DNA of 64,000 nucleotides from JAFMDF01 sp965222705 (GTDB lineage: Bacteria; Bacteroidota; Bacteroidia; Chitinophagales; Saprospiraceae): assembly GCA_965222705.1 (NCBI GenBank), contig CBDCUO010000001.1, positions 1 to 64,000 on the forward strand, given 5' to 3'. Shown piece by piece: positions 8,946 through 18,018 of the stretch. Under the pieces are notes generated by a model. The model saw only the letters and a program-made list of their open reading frames with translations. It was not told the origin of the DNA and searched no databases. Both the position numbers and the translations under genes were made by a program. The first letter of the stretch is position 1; each line of letters starts with the position of its first letter.

Positions 8946-9941
8946 CTACGATTCAACCAACTGCTCTTTGTTTCGTTTTTTTAATAAATCACTCATAATC
9001 ATTTTGGCGTGGACTCTCGTATTTTCAATAAATAATTTGCTGGTTTGCAAGCCTGCATTGACGACTCCGGCAATATATACCTTAGGTAGATTGGTTTCCA
9101 ATGTTTCTTCATTATGTACAGGTATGCGGTATTTGTCCGCTCCAAGTTCAATGCCCAATTTTCGTATAAAATCAAAATCGGGCCGATAACCTGTCATAGC
9201 TAATACAAAGTCATTTTCCAACTCTAGTTTTCCTTCAGGCGTTTTTAAGGTGACTGATTTTTCTCGAATGCACTCAACCGTAGTATTAAAATAGGCTTTA
9301 ATAGAACCCTCTTGGATGCGATTTTCAATATTGGGCTTAATCCAGTATTTTACCCTTGGACTAATGCCTTCTTTTCTTATAGCCATTGTTACTACTGCGC
9401 CTTTATAGTGGAGTTCTAAAGCTACATCACAGGCAGAGTTTGCTGCTCCAATTACTAAAACTTTTTGATTGATATACGGGTGAGGTTCATTGTAAAAGTG
9501 GCTTACTTTTGGCAAATCTTCTCCTGGAATATTCATTTTTCTTGCAATATCATAAAACCCTGTAGCTACGATCACTGCCCGAGTCCGGTACATTCCAAGA
9601 TTGGTTTGAATATGATAAATGCCCTCTATCCTCTTCATTTCCAAAACTTTTTCGTAAAAATGAGCTTTTAAATTCCAGCTGTAAAAAACCCGCCGATAAT
9701 ATTCCAGAGATTCTCTTCGGGTGGGTTTGTCATTATGAGAAATAAAGGGGATATTGCCTATTTCCAATAGCTGAGAAGTAGAAAAAAAGGTCATATTAGC
9801 AGGAAAATTGTAAAGAGAATTAACCAATACTCCTTTTTCAATAATCAGATACTTCAATCGAGCTTTTTCCGCTTCAATGGCGCAAGCCAAACCGATTGGT
9901 CCGCCCCCAATAATCACTAAGTCCAGTATATTTTCAGCCAT
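8946..9941 (-). CDS. ypdA: YpdA-family putative bacillithiol disulfide reductase
   Basis: 331-residue flavoprotein. An FAD-binding GGGPIG motif is at residues 12-17, and a second nucleotide-binding fold with VLVIGAANSACDVALE near 165-180 binds NADPH; the FPANMTFFST and GYRPDFDF segments are characteristic of YpdA/Bdr. The family reduces bacillithiol disulfide using NADPH. It has no CxxC active site, as expected for this family as opposed to thioredoxin reductase. Converges with porQ; single gene. Confidence 0.9.
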   Translation of the reverse strand: MAENILDLVIIGGGPIGLACAIEAEKARLKYLIIEKGVLVNSLYNFPANMTFFSTSQLLEIGNIPFISHNDKPTRRESLEYYRRVFYSWNLKAHFYEKVLEMKRIEGIYHIQTNLGMYRTRAVIVATGFYDIARKMNIPGEDLPKVSHFYNEPHPYINQKVLVIGAANSACDVALELHYKGAVVTMAIRKEGISPRVKYWIKPNIENRIQEGSIKAYFNTTVECIREKSVTLKTPEGKLELENDFVLAMTGYRPDFDFIRKLGIELGADKYRIPVHNEETLETNLPKVYIAGVVNAGLQTSKLFIENTRVHAKMIMSDLLKKRNKEQLVES

Positions 9942-10107
9942 GTGTATCCTTACAATTTTATTTTTCTAAAAATTAGCCCCGTTAATATATTCCATTGAGT
10001 TGCCCTAAAACATAGGTATAACAAGTGCTCGGATAGTTTTGGTTTATAGAATTGCAAAACTGCGTGGAAAAATTTTGTATTACAGAGCCTTTTCGAGGAT
10101 GAAAAAT

Positions 10108-12297
10108 TCAAAAACTCAATTCCATCTGATTTTTAAACAACTGGTAATAAGCTCCCCTAAGATTAACTAACTGTCCGTGCGTCCCTTGTTCCACTATTTC
10201 TCCTTGCTCTAAAACTACAATGTTGTCTGCATTGATAATTGTACTCAATCGCTGCGCAACAATAATTACTGTTTTGCCTTTTAGAAAATCCTCCAGATTC
10301 TCCATAATAAGCATTTCATTATAGGTGTCTAGCGGGTTGGTGGCCTCATCCAGAAATAAATATTGCGGGTTTTTATAAACGGCTCGAGCTATTAAAATTC
10401 TTTGCTTTTGTCCTTCGCTAATCCCGCTTCCGTCTTGTCCAATTTTGGTATTATACCCCAATGGCAATTTATCAACAAAAGATTGAATATTTGCAATTTT
10501 AGCAGCCTGCAAAAGTCGCTTTTTGTTAAGTGCTCTTTGACCAAAAGCAATATTATTGGCAATAGTATCTGAGAAAATGTACCCATCTTGAAGGACAGCA
10601 CTACACTGATCCCTCCATAATTGCCCATGAATATTGGACAAGTTGACATTGCCCAATTTGACCATTCCTTCCATTGGGGCATAGAATCCGAGCAGTAATT
10701 TTAGCAAGGTCGTTTTGCCGCTTCCGCTAGTACCGACAATGGCGGTTGTCTGCCCTTCGGGAATTCTAAAGCTAATATTTTTCAAAACCATTGGCGAACT
10801 TGGTCCGTTATATCTAAAGGAAACATGGTCCAATTCCAAACTGCCGTCTTCCGGCAAGATATTCAATTTGTTCTTCAAGTCTTCAATTTCTTCTCGCTGA
10901 TGAATTTCATTCATTCGCTCTATGCTAATCCGAGCATCCTGCGCCATTCTAAAAAAGCCAATTAATTGCTCCACCGGCCCATTTAGCTGCCCGATGATAT
11001 ATTGAATAGCGACCAGCATCCCCAAAGTCATTTCTCCCTTAATAACTGCTTGGGCAGCGACAACCGTAATGATAATATTCTTAGCGTCATTAATTAGGGT
11101 TGTCCCGATGCGTTGTCGCTGATTGATGGCTAAAAATTCTTTGCTAATCCGATAAATTTTTGCCTGAATGCTTTCCCATATCCATCTCTTTTGCATTTCC
11201 GCATTATGCAGCTTGATTTCCTGCATACCAGCGATTAGCTGGACCAGCGCATTTTGATTCTCCGTAGCATACTCAAACCTTCTATAATCCAACGTTTTCC
11301 GATTCATAAGACAGAAGGTTACCCAAGCTACGTATAAAGCCGTACCGAACAGAAATAGGAGAAAGATTTTTAGATTATAAACAAATAATACAAACCCGAA
11401 AATGACGAAGTTTACAATAGAAAAGAAAGCTAAAAGGGTAGAAGAGGTCAAAAATTGCTCGATGCGCTGATTATCATAAATGCGTTGTAATAAATCCCCA
11501 ACGATATGTGTATCAAAAAATTTAATAGGCAATTGCATCAGTTTTCTCAAAAACTCAGACATCAAATCAATATTGACTCGAATACCAATATGTAATACAA
11601 TGTAATTCCTTAATGTTTCTACAACCGTTTGGCTAATCACCAAAATCAACTGGGCGAGCAAAACCAAATAAATAAAACCAATGTCTTTGATATTAACGCC
11701 TACATCAATCAATGCCTGCATTAAAAAGGGCAAGATGACTTGAAAAATACTAACCAGAAAAACACCCAAGATTAATTGGAAAACTAATCCTTTATACTTT
11801 TTTAGATGAGCAAGAAAATAGTAAAATCCATGCCTTTTGAGCGGTTCTCCCTGATGGGCATCAAAGTCAGGAGTGGGTTCTAATAGGAGCAAAATACCTG
11901 CATCCTGTCCAGGAAAATAATCCCTAGCCCAGCCTGCTAAAAACTCCTCCTTGCTTATTTTTTTAAGCTCCGTGGCGGGGTCGCCAATCCAGACATGTTT
12001 TTTGGTAGCCTTATAAACCACCACAAAGTGGTTGTTTTCCCAATGCCCAATTGCAGGGAGTGGAATATCTTCAGCAAGCCTCTGAAACGGGATAGGAGCT
12101 GCCAAGGTTTTCAAACCAATTTTTTCAGCAGCATCGCTAATACCCAACAGAGAAACCCCTTCCCTGTCGAGGTAAGTAATTTCTTTTAAGTAGCTTAATG
12201 GATACGATTGCCCGTGATATTTGGCAATCATTCGCAAGCAGGCTGCACCGCAATCCATAGAGTCAATCTGCTCGTAAAAGGGAAAATTTTTAGACAT
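10108..12297 (-). CDS. Peptidase-domain (C39) ABC exporter
   Basis: 729 residues in the usual bacteriocin-exporter order: C39 peptidase (residues 1-135; Gln10, Cys16, His90 and Asp106 of DPA form the expected active site), a transmembrane domain of six helices (about 165-440), and an ATPase domain with Walker A GTSGSGKTT near 520, signature ISEGQKQR and Walker B YLFLDEATN. Such proteins cut a leader after a double glycine and export the peptide. Two oddities: the H-loop histidine is replaced by glutamine (VAQRLST, about residue 682) and the D-loop reads NPLD. No HlyD-type partner and no clear double-glycine peptide gene lie beside it. Confidence 0.93.
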   Translation of the reverse strand: MSKNFPFYEQIDSMDCGAACLRMIAKYHGQSYPLSYLKEITYLDREGVSLLGISDAAEKIGLKTLAAPIPFQRLAEDIPLPAIGHWENNHFVVVYKATKKHVWIGDPATELKKISKEEFLAGWARDYFPGQDAGILLLLEPTPDFDAHQGEPLKRHGFYYFLAHLKKYKGLVFQLILGVFLVSIFQVILPFLMQALIDVGVNIKDIGFIYLVLLAQLILVISQTVVETLRNYIVLHIGIRVNIDLMSEFLRKLMQLPIKFFDTHIVGDLLQRIYDNQRIEQFLTSSTLLAFFSIVNFVIFGFVLFVYNLKIFLLFLFGTALYVAWVTFCLMNRKTLDYRRFEYATENQNALVQLIAGMQEIKLHNAEMQKRWIWESIQAKIYRISKEFLAINQRQRIGTTLINDAKNIIITVVAAQAVIKGEMTLGMLVAIQYIIGQLNGPVEQLIGFFRMAQDARISIERMNEIHQREEIEDLKNKLNILPEDGSLELDHVSFRYNGPSSPMVLKNISFRIPEGQTTAIVGTSGSGKTTLLKLLLGFYAPMEGMVKLGNVNLSNIHGQLWRDQCSAVLQDGYIFSDTIANNIAFGQRALNKKRLLQAAKIANIQSFVDKLPLGYNTKIGQDGSGISEGQKQRILIARAVYKNPQYLFLDEATNPLDTYNEMLIMENLEDFLKGKTVIIVAQRLSTIINADNIVVLEQGEIVEQGTHGQLVNLRGAYYQLFKNQMELSF

Positions 12298-12745
12298 TTC
12301 CGTATCAATCCTCTTTTAATGGGGGTTTTCGCCTCTCTCGTTTTTTAATAAGACTTTTTTGCCTTATTTTTTGTTGTTTCCCTTATATAGTTTCAAATGG
12401 TTATGGAGATACCAATGCTATTTTTCAAGCAAAGCTTTCCATTATTTGTCAAGTATTGTATTTCCAATTCGTTTTTACAAAAAAAATTATAAAACAGAAA
12501 AATAGATTAAACATTGTCCCGAACCTCCCTAGCCATTTTATAATTTCGTTTCCGTAATTTTTTTTGAAAAATACTATGCCCCCAGATGTAATTAAAATTT
12601 TAGTGTTGTTTTTGATTTTTATGAATATTCCAAAACGGGAATGAAATATTCGCTTCTTTCTCCAGTGTAATTTTAGCTTAAAATACGGATAAGTGTTTGT
12701 CCTAATCTTGTCTTAATTATACATCCAAAATGTGTGGTAAATCCT
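12298..12745. other. AT-rich intergenic region between the ABC exporter and the insertion sequence
   Basis: About 450 bp with no convincing gene. The only ATG-initiated frames are about 30 codons and have neither a double-glycine leader nor a clear ribosome binding site. It should hold the minus-strand promoter of the exporter; I could not place one with confidence. Confidence 0.5.
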
Positions 12746-12754
12746 AAAAAAGCA

Positions 12755-12785
12755 CAGCGATTCTCGCTATTAAGAAAAAAAATAT
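12755..12785 (+). repeat. Left terminal inverted repeat of the insertion sequence
   Basis: Begins CAGCGATTCTCGCTATTAAG and pairs with 14135-14167 on the other strand with three or four differences. Confidence 0.85.
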
Positions 12786-12835
12786 GTGACTGTTAGAAAA
12801 TCAGTCCCTATCTTGGTTATCAAAAGAGATAGCCT

Positions 12836-14131
12836 ATGGTTGACAAATTAATACAAAGTATTAAAATTGGATTTAAACAAGTAACGGAACACCGTTATAA
12901 AAATGCTCGAATAGACTTGGAAGACTATTTACAATCGGCATTTGCCATGTTTCACTTAAAAGACCCTTCGGTACATCAATACCGTTTGAACTACCCTGAG
13001 AGGGAAGAAAATTTACAAAATATATACCATGTCAATTTTCTACCTTCCGATTGCGCAATGCGAGAAGGCATTGATGGAATTAATCCTGCAGATATTCAAG
13101 AATGCTATAAAATTCCTCATCAGCAAATGGTAGAACATGGTATTATGGATGAGTATAAGGTACTTGACCCTTATCAAGTTATTCTCTTTGATGGTACTCA
13201 ACATTATTGTAGTGCTAAAACGCCTTGTGAACATTGCCTACAGAAGGAATATCGCAATAAAAATGGAGAAATTACTAAAACGACTTATTCTCATCAAGCT
13301 TTAGCTGCGGTTATGGCACATCCAGACCATAAAGAAGTATTTCCAATAGCTTGTGAAGCAATCGTTAAACAGGATGGTTCGCAAAAAAATGATTGCGAAC
13401 TTAATGCCTCTAAGCGACTGATACCCCAAGTCCGTAGTAGGTTACCAGTCGAAGATTACCAATTAATTGGCGTTTTCGATGGTTTATATCCTAATGGACC
13501 ACATATCAAATTACTAGCAGAATATCACATGCGCTATGTCATTGGTATTCAAGATGGTTATGTTTTAATTCAGGTGGCTGCTTTAAAAGCCCAAAATGCT
13601 TTACAAACCAAACAGTACAGCGGATTAAAAGGTAAAAAAAGTACGGTTCGTTGGACAAATCATTTGGTACTTAATGGACAGCATCAAGAAATTAGTACCA
13701 ATTATTTTGAATATGAGGAATTTGATGCTAATGGTAAAGGCACCTATTTTAACTCTTGGATAACTGATATTCCTATTGACCAAGACAACATCAAAGAATT
13801 GGTCAAAATAGGGCGCAGCCGCTGGAAAATTGAGAATGAAACTTTTAATACACTTAAAAACCAAGGGTACAACTTGGAACATTCCTATGGGCATGGCAAA
13901 CAATTCCTTGCTACCAACTTTATGATGCTTACATTTTTGGCATTTTTGGTTGACCAAATTGCGCAAAAATTAGATGAGGCATTCAAAAAAGCTTGGAACT
14001 ACTGCAAAACCAAGAAAAAACTATGGGAAAGAATCCGTCAAGTCTTTGATTTAATACCTTGTATGTCAATGAACGTTATTTACCGATTCATAGCTAGAGA
14101 AATCAAGATTAATTTCCCTCGGCTCGAATAG
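12836..14131 (+). CDS. DDE transposase of the intact insertion sequence
   Basis: 431 residues, complete. Candidate catalytic carboxylates are Asp in LFDGTQHYCS (about 124), Asp in GVFDGLYPNG (about 217) and Glu in WKIENETFNTLK (about 346), the last in the R-x-K-IENE context of IS4-superfamily transposases. A CxxC pair (CEHCLQ) lies after the first Asp and may bind metal. It catalyses cut-and-paste movement of the surrounding element. Exact IS family is not assigned; ISNCY or an IS4 group are both possible. Confidence 0.9.
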   Translation: MVDKLIQSIKIGFKQVTEHRYKNARIDLEDYLQSAFAMFHLKDPSVHQYRLNYPEREENLQNIYHVNFLPSDCAMREGIDGINPADIQECYKIPHQQMVEHGIMDEYKVLDPYQVILFDGTQHYCSAKTPCEHCLQKEYRNKNGEITKTTYSHQALAAVMAHPDHKEVFPIACEAIVKQDGSQKNDCELNASKRLIPQVRSRLPVEDYQLIGVFDGLYPNGPHIKLLAEYHMRYVIGIQDGYVLIQVAALKAQNALQTKQYSGLKGKKSTVRWTNHLVLNGQHQEISTNYFEYEEFDANGKGTYFNSWITDIPIDQDNIKELVKIGRSRWKIENETFNTLKNQGYNLEHSYGHGKQFLATNFMMLTFLAFLVDQIAQKLDEAFKKAWNYCKTKKKLWERIRQVFDLIPCMSMNVIYRFIAREIKINFPRLE

Positions 14132-14134
14132 GTT

Positions 14135-14167
14135 ATATTTATTTTTTTCTAATAACGATAATCGCTG
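14135..14167 (-). repeat. Right terminal inverted repeat of the insertion sequence
   Basis: Reverse complement begins CAGCGATTATCGTTATTAG; matches the left end at 12755. Immediately followed by the 9-bp target copy. Confidence 0.85.
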
Positions 14168-14412
14168 AAAAAAGCAACGACAAAACAAAATTTAAAATAT
14201 TATAAATAATTGATTTTGAATGAATTGCATTGCTCCCTTGTAAAGAAATTAGACCAACAATTATACCGCAAATCTTTAAAGATATAAAATTTTAATTATT
14301 TGGTAGAGATGATTTCGTTAGCGGGGGCGAAATTTTATAAAACGGTAGTTTTATGAAAAGAAAGAGGAATGCGAAGTGGCGTGATTTTTAATAAAAAGAG
14401 GCCTAAAAACAT

Positions 14413-14946
14413 CTATAGCTGATAGATGCCCGATAAATTTCGCCCTAGTCCATTATAGTCCATGCCATATCCCACCACGAACCTATTCGGGATTTCAAAA
14501 CCTACATAATCAATTTTTAATGGGTGCTCCAAGGCTGTGGGTTTTAATAACAGTGTAGCAATAGCGATAGAGCTTGGGTTCTGCTTTTTCAAGGCAGACA
14601 AAAATTCAACTATTGTTGTTCCTGTGTCAATAATGTCTTCTAGAATTATAATATCTCGCCCTTCAATGCTTTCACTTAAACCAATATGTGTCATTATTTT
14701 GCCCGTAGAATGAGTTCCTGCATAAGAATTTATCTTTACAAAAGTTATTTCGTGATCAATAGAGCAGGCCCGCACGAGGTCAGCAGCAAACACGAAAGAG
14801 CCGTTCAAAATAGCTATAAATAATGGATTTTTTTCTTCAAAATTCAGGGCAATTGTTTTTCCGATTTTTTCGACTCTTTTTTGAATGGCAGTAGCATCAA
14901 TAAATAGGCTAAAGCTCAAATCATGTAATTTTATCTCATGATCCAT
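14413..14946 (-). CDS. hpt: Hypoxanthine phosphoribosyltransferase
   Basis: 177 residues, a normal length. The PRPP-binding loop IILEDIIDTGTTI is near residues 99-111, and ILNGSFVFAADL and DYVGFEIPNRFVVGYGMDYN match HPRT. It salvages hypoxanthine and guanine to IMP and GMP using PRPP in the cytoplasm. Start ATG at 14946. No operon partner is evident; the gene lies downstream of the insertion sequence, facing it. Confidence 0.95.
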   Translation of the reverse strand: MDHEIKLHDLSFSLFIDATAIQKRVEKIGKTIALNFEEKNPLFIAILNGSFVFAADLVRACSIDHEITFVKINSYAGTHSTGKIMTHIGLSESIEGRDIIILEDIIDTGTTIVEFLSALKKQNPSSIAIATLLLKPTALEHPLKIDYVGFEIPNRFVVGYGMDYNGLGRNLSGIYQL

Positions 14947-15021
14947 TACTTTTTTGTCTTTTTAGAAAGAGCGGCTATCTTCATTGTGAAAATTTCATCT
15001 ATCCGGAAGCTAGATGGGCTT

Positions 15022-16392
15022 TTATTCTCCAAAGATTTGTGCCAATGCCTGTTCGAGGGTATGCGCCCTTAGCTTGCTGGCGATAATTTTTCCCTCTTGA
15101 TCTAATAAAATTGTGTGCGGAATAGAGCTAACCGAGTAGAGTTGAGCGACTTCGTTTTTCCAACCCTTCAAGTCACTTACATGGTGCCAAGGCAGCCCAT
15201 CTTGTTTAATGGCTCTTTCCCAGGAAGCCTTATTTCTGTCAAGGCTTACTCCCAATATATCAAAGCCCTTGTCTTTGTATTTTTCATATACTTTTTTCAC
15301 GTTGGGATTTTCTCTCCGACAAGGTCCACACCAGCTTGCCCAAAAATCAACGAGGACGATTTTACCCCTTAAATCACTTAAATTCATTATTTCTCCGGCT
15401 GGTGTTTGCTGGGCAAAATCAGGGGCGACTGCACCCGGCAAAAAAGCACTTGCTCCTAGTATTTTTTGTTTGAGTCCAGCAATTAGTTCGGGGTGTGCTT
15501 TATCGTATTTTTTAATCAACCTCTTTCCATAAAGGGTATAATTCGGATGTTTTCTAGCTTGCAGAGCCGTAACGATTCCCGTTAGAGCCAGTTGATAGGC
15601 ATGAGAATTGACAGGTACTTTACTCAAAATATCATCCAAATAGGACTGATGCAAATCCACTTCCAAATTAATGCTGCTCAATGTTTGAGCATATTCTTTG
15701 AAAGCCTCAAACACCCAAGGATTATAGCTGTAATAGGCATTTTCAAAATCAACAAAATGAAAAAATTCATTGGCAAAATAATCCAATTCGCTATAATACC
15801 CTTCTTGGTTATTGGGAAAGGACAAGTAGGTATTAATCGCTGCTACCGCTCCTAGCAGTGGGTCTATTTCTTTATATGTTTCCAACAATTCCAGTTGCTT
15901 GTCATCTATGGCTTTCATCTTGGCAGCCGCGCCAGCCCTGGCACCTTCATCATTTTGAGATGCTTGAAATTCTTTGATTGCTAAACCCGTTTCATTTTTA
16001 ATTTTTCCCAAGCTGGTTTTTAATTTTTGATAGCTTTGATTCAATTTAGAGGTAGTTCGAGCATCGCTTATGCTGCTACAAGTTCCTTTTACCTTTACCT
16101 CTGATTCCGTTCCCAGGATGATTGGTTTCACCTGGCTTGATTTACTGCCTAAATAATAAAATTTAGAATTTGATTTTGGTAGGGTAAACTCGTATTTACC
16201 TTCTTTTCCTACAGCAACTTCCGCTTTGGTATAGCCAAAACCCTCAAATTGGAATAAATAAAGAGAATCCGCCGCTTTGCAATCCGTTAATTCAATTTTA
16301 AGGTTTATTTTTTTACCAAATTCAACCGGAATAAAGGCGTAGAAGAAAAAGCTAAAAATGAGACAATAGGAGTAAATATTTATTTTTTTCAT
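15022..16392 (-). CDS. TlpA-family thiol-disulfide oxidoreductase with DUF4369 domain
   Basis: The ATG at 16392 is chosen over an upstream in-frame ATG because it starts right at a signal peptide (MKKINIYSYCLIFSFFFYAF). Residues about 25-120 form a DUF4369-like beta domain; residues about 325-455 form a thioredoxin domain with WASWCGPCRREN, the CGPC active site near residue 353. It should act in the periplasm, reducing disulfides, possibly for cytochrome maturation or protein folding; partner unknown. Architecture is common in Bacteroidota and length is typical. Confidence 0.88.
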   Translation of the reverse strand: MKKINIYSYCLIFSFFFYAFIPVEFGKKINLKIELTDCKAADSLYLFQFEGFGYTKAEVAVGKEGKYEFTLPKSNSKFYYLGSKSSQVKPIILGTESEVKVKGTCSSISDARTTSKLNQSYQKLKTSLGKIKNETGLAIKEFQASQNDEGARAGAAAKMKAIDDKQLELLETYKEIDPLLGAVAAINTYLSFPNNQEGYYSELDYFANEFFHFVDFENAYYSYNPWVFEAFKEYAQTLSSINLEVDLHQSYLDDILSKVPVNSHAYQLALTGIVTALQARKHPNYTLYGKRLIKKYDKAHPELIAGLKQKILGASAFLPGAVAPDFAQQTPAGEIMNLSDLRGKIVLVDFWASWCGPCRRENPNVKKVYEKYKDKGFDILGVSLDRNKASWERAIKQDGLPWHHVSDLKGWKNEVAQLYSVSSIPHTILLDQEGKIIASKLRAHTLEQALAQIFGE

Positions 16393-16485
16393 TGTATGGG
16401 ACATAAGAAAACAAAAATGTGAAATCAATTTTGCCTAAAAAAAGCTTTGCAAATTTAGGGCTAGAGAGCTTGGAAAATCAAGCTA

Positions 16486-17415
16486 TTAATCAATATTAAC
16501 GTCTAGGTCTTCCAATATACTAAATAAAAGCTGTAAATCTTCAAAAAATTCTCTTACCAATTCAAAACTTACATTTGATTGGAATATTTTAGGTTCTAAA
16601 ATATCTTTGGGTTCCGTTACGGCAATAAATATTTTAGTATTAATAAAAGAAACGTAAATTTCTTTGCCTGTTTTTTTCCGATAATTCAAAAGGGCTTTTT
16701 GCAGTTCCTCAGACAGTACTTTGCTAGTGTTTGTGTTTCTGCTGGCATAAGTCATGAATACTTCTTTGAATCGCCTGATTAGAACATCGTCCACCATTCT
16801 ACCACCTTTTCTATTAAACACTTTAACCGTTCGGGAAAGATATTGGCTAAAGTTTTTTGGCAAAACAATAATCCTGCCTTTTTGGTTAGTTGCATTAAAA
16901 TTACCTTTTAGAAATATGCCCCTGAAAACATAGTTCAGACGATTTCTAACCTTGGAATACTCTCGTACATTTAACTCACACAGTTCAAATTGTAATTCGC
17001 GGTAACTTCCTCTGATATAATCCTCTCCTTTGTAAAAAGGGGCATCTGTAGCAAATAACATACTCGCCTGAAAAGTTTCTTTAGGTATTTTTTTCTTACT
17101 CTGGTAGGTAAGCGTACCGAAATTGACTTCATCGTCAATAAAATCCAGAATTAGATTTACAATGTTCGGTTTAAAGGTTGTTACAAATCGCTGTATTCGA
17201 TATAATATGTAGGCAATATAAAAGCCAATAAATATTAACAGCAGTAAGGTAATGGCAAGAATATGTATATAAATATCCAGGATTAACACCGCAATCAAAA
17301 ACAAGGTAGATAGAAAAAGCAGCCATAATAAACGCTTCCTCTTTCGCTCCATACGAAGCAATTCTGGATGGATCGTATGATTATAAAAAAGGCGGAATTC
17401 GTGAAGGCGCTGCAT
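16486..17415 (-). CDS. DUF3137-like membrane protein
   Basis: 309 residues with two adjacent hydrophobic segments (about 27-46 and 48-70) preceded by a very basic stretch, then a soluble domain of about 235 residues with the DUF3137 flavour (GEDYIRGSYRELQFELCELN, FRGIFLKGNFN, FINTKIFIAVTEPKD). No enzyme motif is visible. It is 56 bp downstream of the ribbon-helix-helix-like gene and probably part of the parA transcription unit. Function unknown. Confidence 0.7.
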   Translation of the reverse strand: MQRLHEFRLFYNHTIHPELLRMERKRKRLLWLLFLSTLFLIAVLILDIYIHILAITLLLLIFIGFYIAYILYRIQRFVTTFKPNIVNLILDFIDDEVNFGTLTYQSKKKIPKETFQASMLFATDAPFYKGEDYIRGSYRELQFELCELNVREYSKVRNRLNYVFRGIFLKGNFNATNQKGRIIVLPKNFSQYLSRTVKVFNRKGGRMVDDVLIRRFKEVFMTYASRNTNTSKVLSEELQKALLNYRKKTGKEIYVSFINTKIFIAVTEPKDILEPKIFQSNVSFELVREFFEDLQLLFSILEDLDVNID

Positions 17416-17471
17416 CCTGAAAGAGAAATGTAAAAGGCTCTAAAGCCAACAAATTACCACTGAATAATTTT

Positions 17472-17975
17472 CTAATTTATATGCTCTTTTCGATTCGGAT
17501 ATTCAGTCAAAAACTCCGAAACTATCTCATCAATTATATCTTTAAGGTAGGATTTTTTGGACTTGGCAATGGATTTTAATTTGTCTAGTTTTTTCTTTTC
17601 AAGTGTAAAAGTAACTCGTTTTTTTAGTGGCGTTGGCACAAGTAGGTCTTTATTTGTTTCTTCCGTTGTACGCCTTATCAAAGCGTCCAGCCCAATAACT
17701 GGGCGGTCATTTCTTTTTTTAATATTCGCTCCCCGTCCTTTGGGCGGGTGGGGCTTCTCAATGGTTTCGGCATACTCTTTTTCGAGTGCATTGTGAAACA
17801 ACACTTCTAAGTCAGAAGTAAAATCTTTGGAGGATCGCTTTTTAAGTCGCTTGACAGGCCTCGTTTTACGCTTTCTCTTCTCCTCAACTAACAAAGGACT
17901 AATACCAGACAATACATCCTCACCTGAATCGCCAAAAAGACTTTCTAAACCCGCTTTGAATTTTTTCTTGCTCAC
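17472..17975 (-). CDS. Putative ParA partner with ribbon-helix-helix-like C-terminus
   Basis: 167 residues, strongly basic. The C-terminal part (about 118-157: KKRVTFTLEKKKLDKLKSIA followed by a second helix) has the strand-helix-helix pattern of ribbon-helix-helix DNA-binding proteins. The rest is low complexity and Lys/Arg-rich, with three short related motifs, GLESLF (9-14), DLEVLF (55-60) and GLDALI (95-100). The gene starts 43 bp after the parA stop in the same direction, the position expected for a centromere-binding or cargo adaptor protein. I infer that it binds DNA and stimulates the ParA ATPase; no canonical ParB domain is present. Confidence 0.6.
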   Translation of the reverse strand: MSKKKFKAGLESLFGDSGEDVLSGISPLLVEEKRKRKTRPVKRLKKRSSKDFTSDLEVLFHNALEKEYAETIEKPHPPKGRGANIKKRNDRPVIGLDALIRRTTEETNKDLLVPTPLKKRVTFTLEKKKLDKLKSIAKSKKSYLKDIIDEIVSEFLTEYPNRKEHIN

Positions 17976-18018
17976 ACCTGTTTGTTAATACATTAACGAA
18001 AATATAAATGCTTATTTG

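Larger units (their letters stand above)
12755..14167 (+). mobile_element. Complete DDE insertion sequence, 1413 bp, with 9-bp target duplication
   Basis: The ends are about 31-33-bp imperfect inverted repeats starting CAGCGATT (12755-12785 and 14135-14167). They are flanked by an identical 9-bp direct repeat, AAAAAAGCA, at 12746-12754 and 14168-14176, which fixes the boundaries. One intact transposase gene fills the element. A 9-bp duplication is in the range of IS4-superfamily elements, but the family is left open. The element appears recent: frame, ends and target duplication are all intact. Confidence 0.93.

Noticed and set aside
12298..12745. Small double-glycine leader peptide gene for the C39 exporter
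   Set aside because: Short frames there have no GG-type leader and no ribosome binding site.
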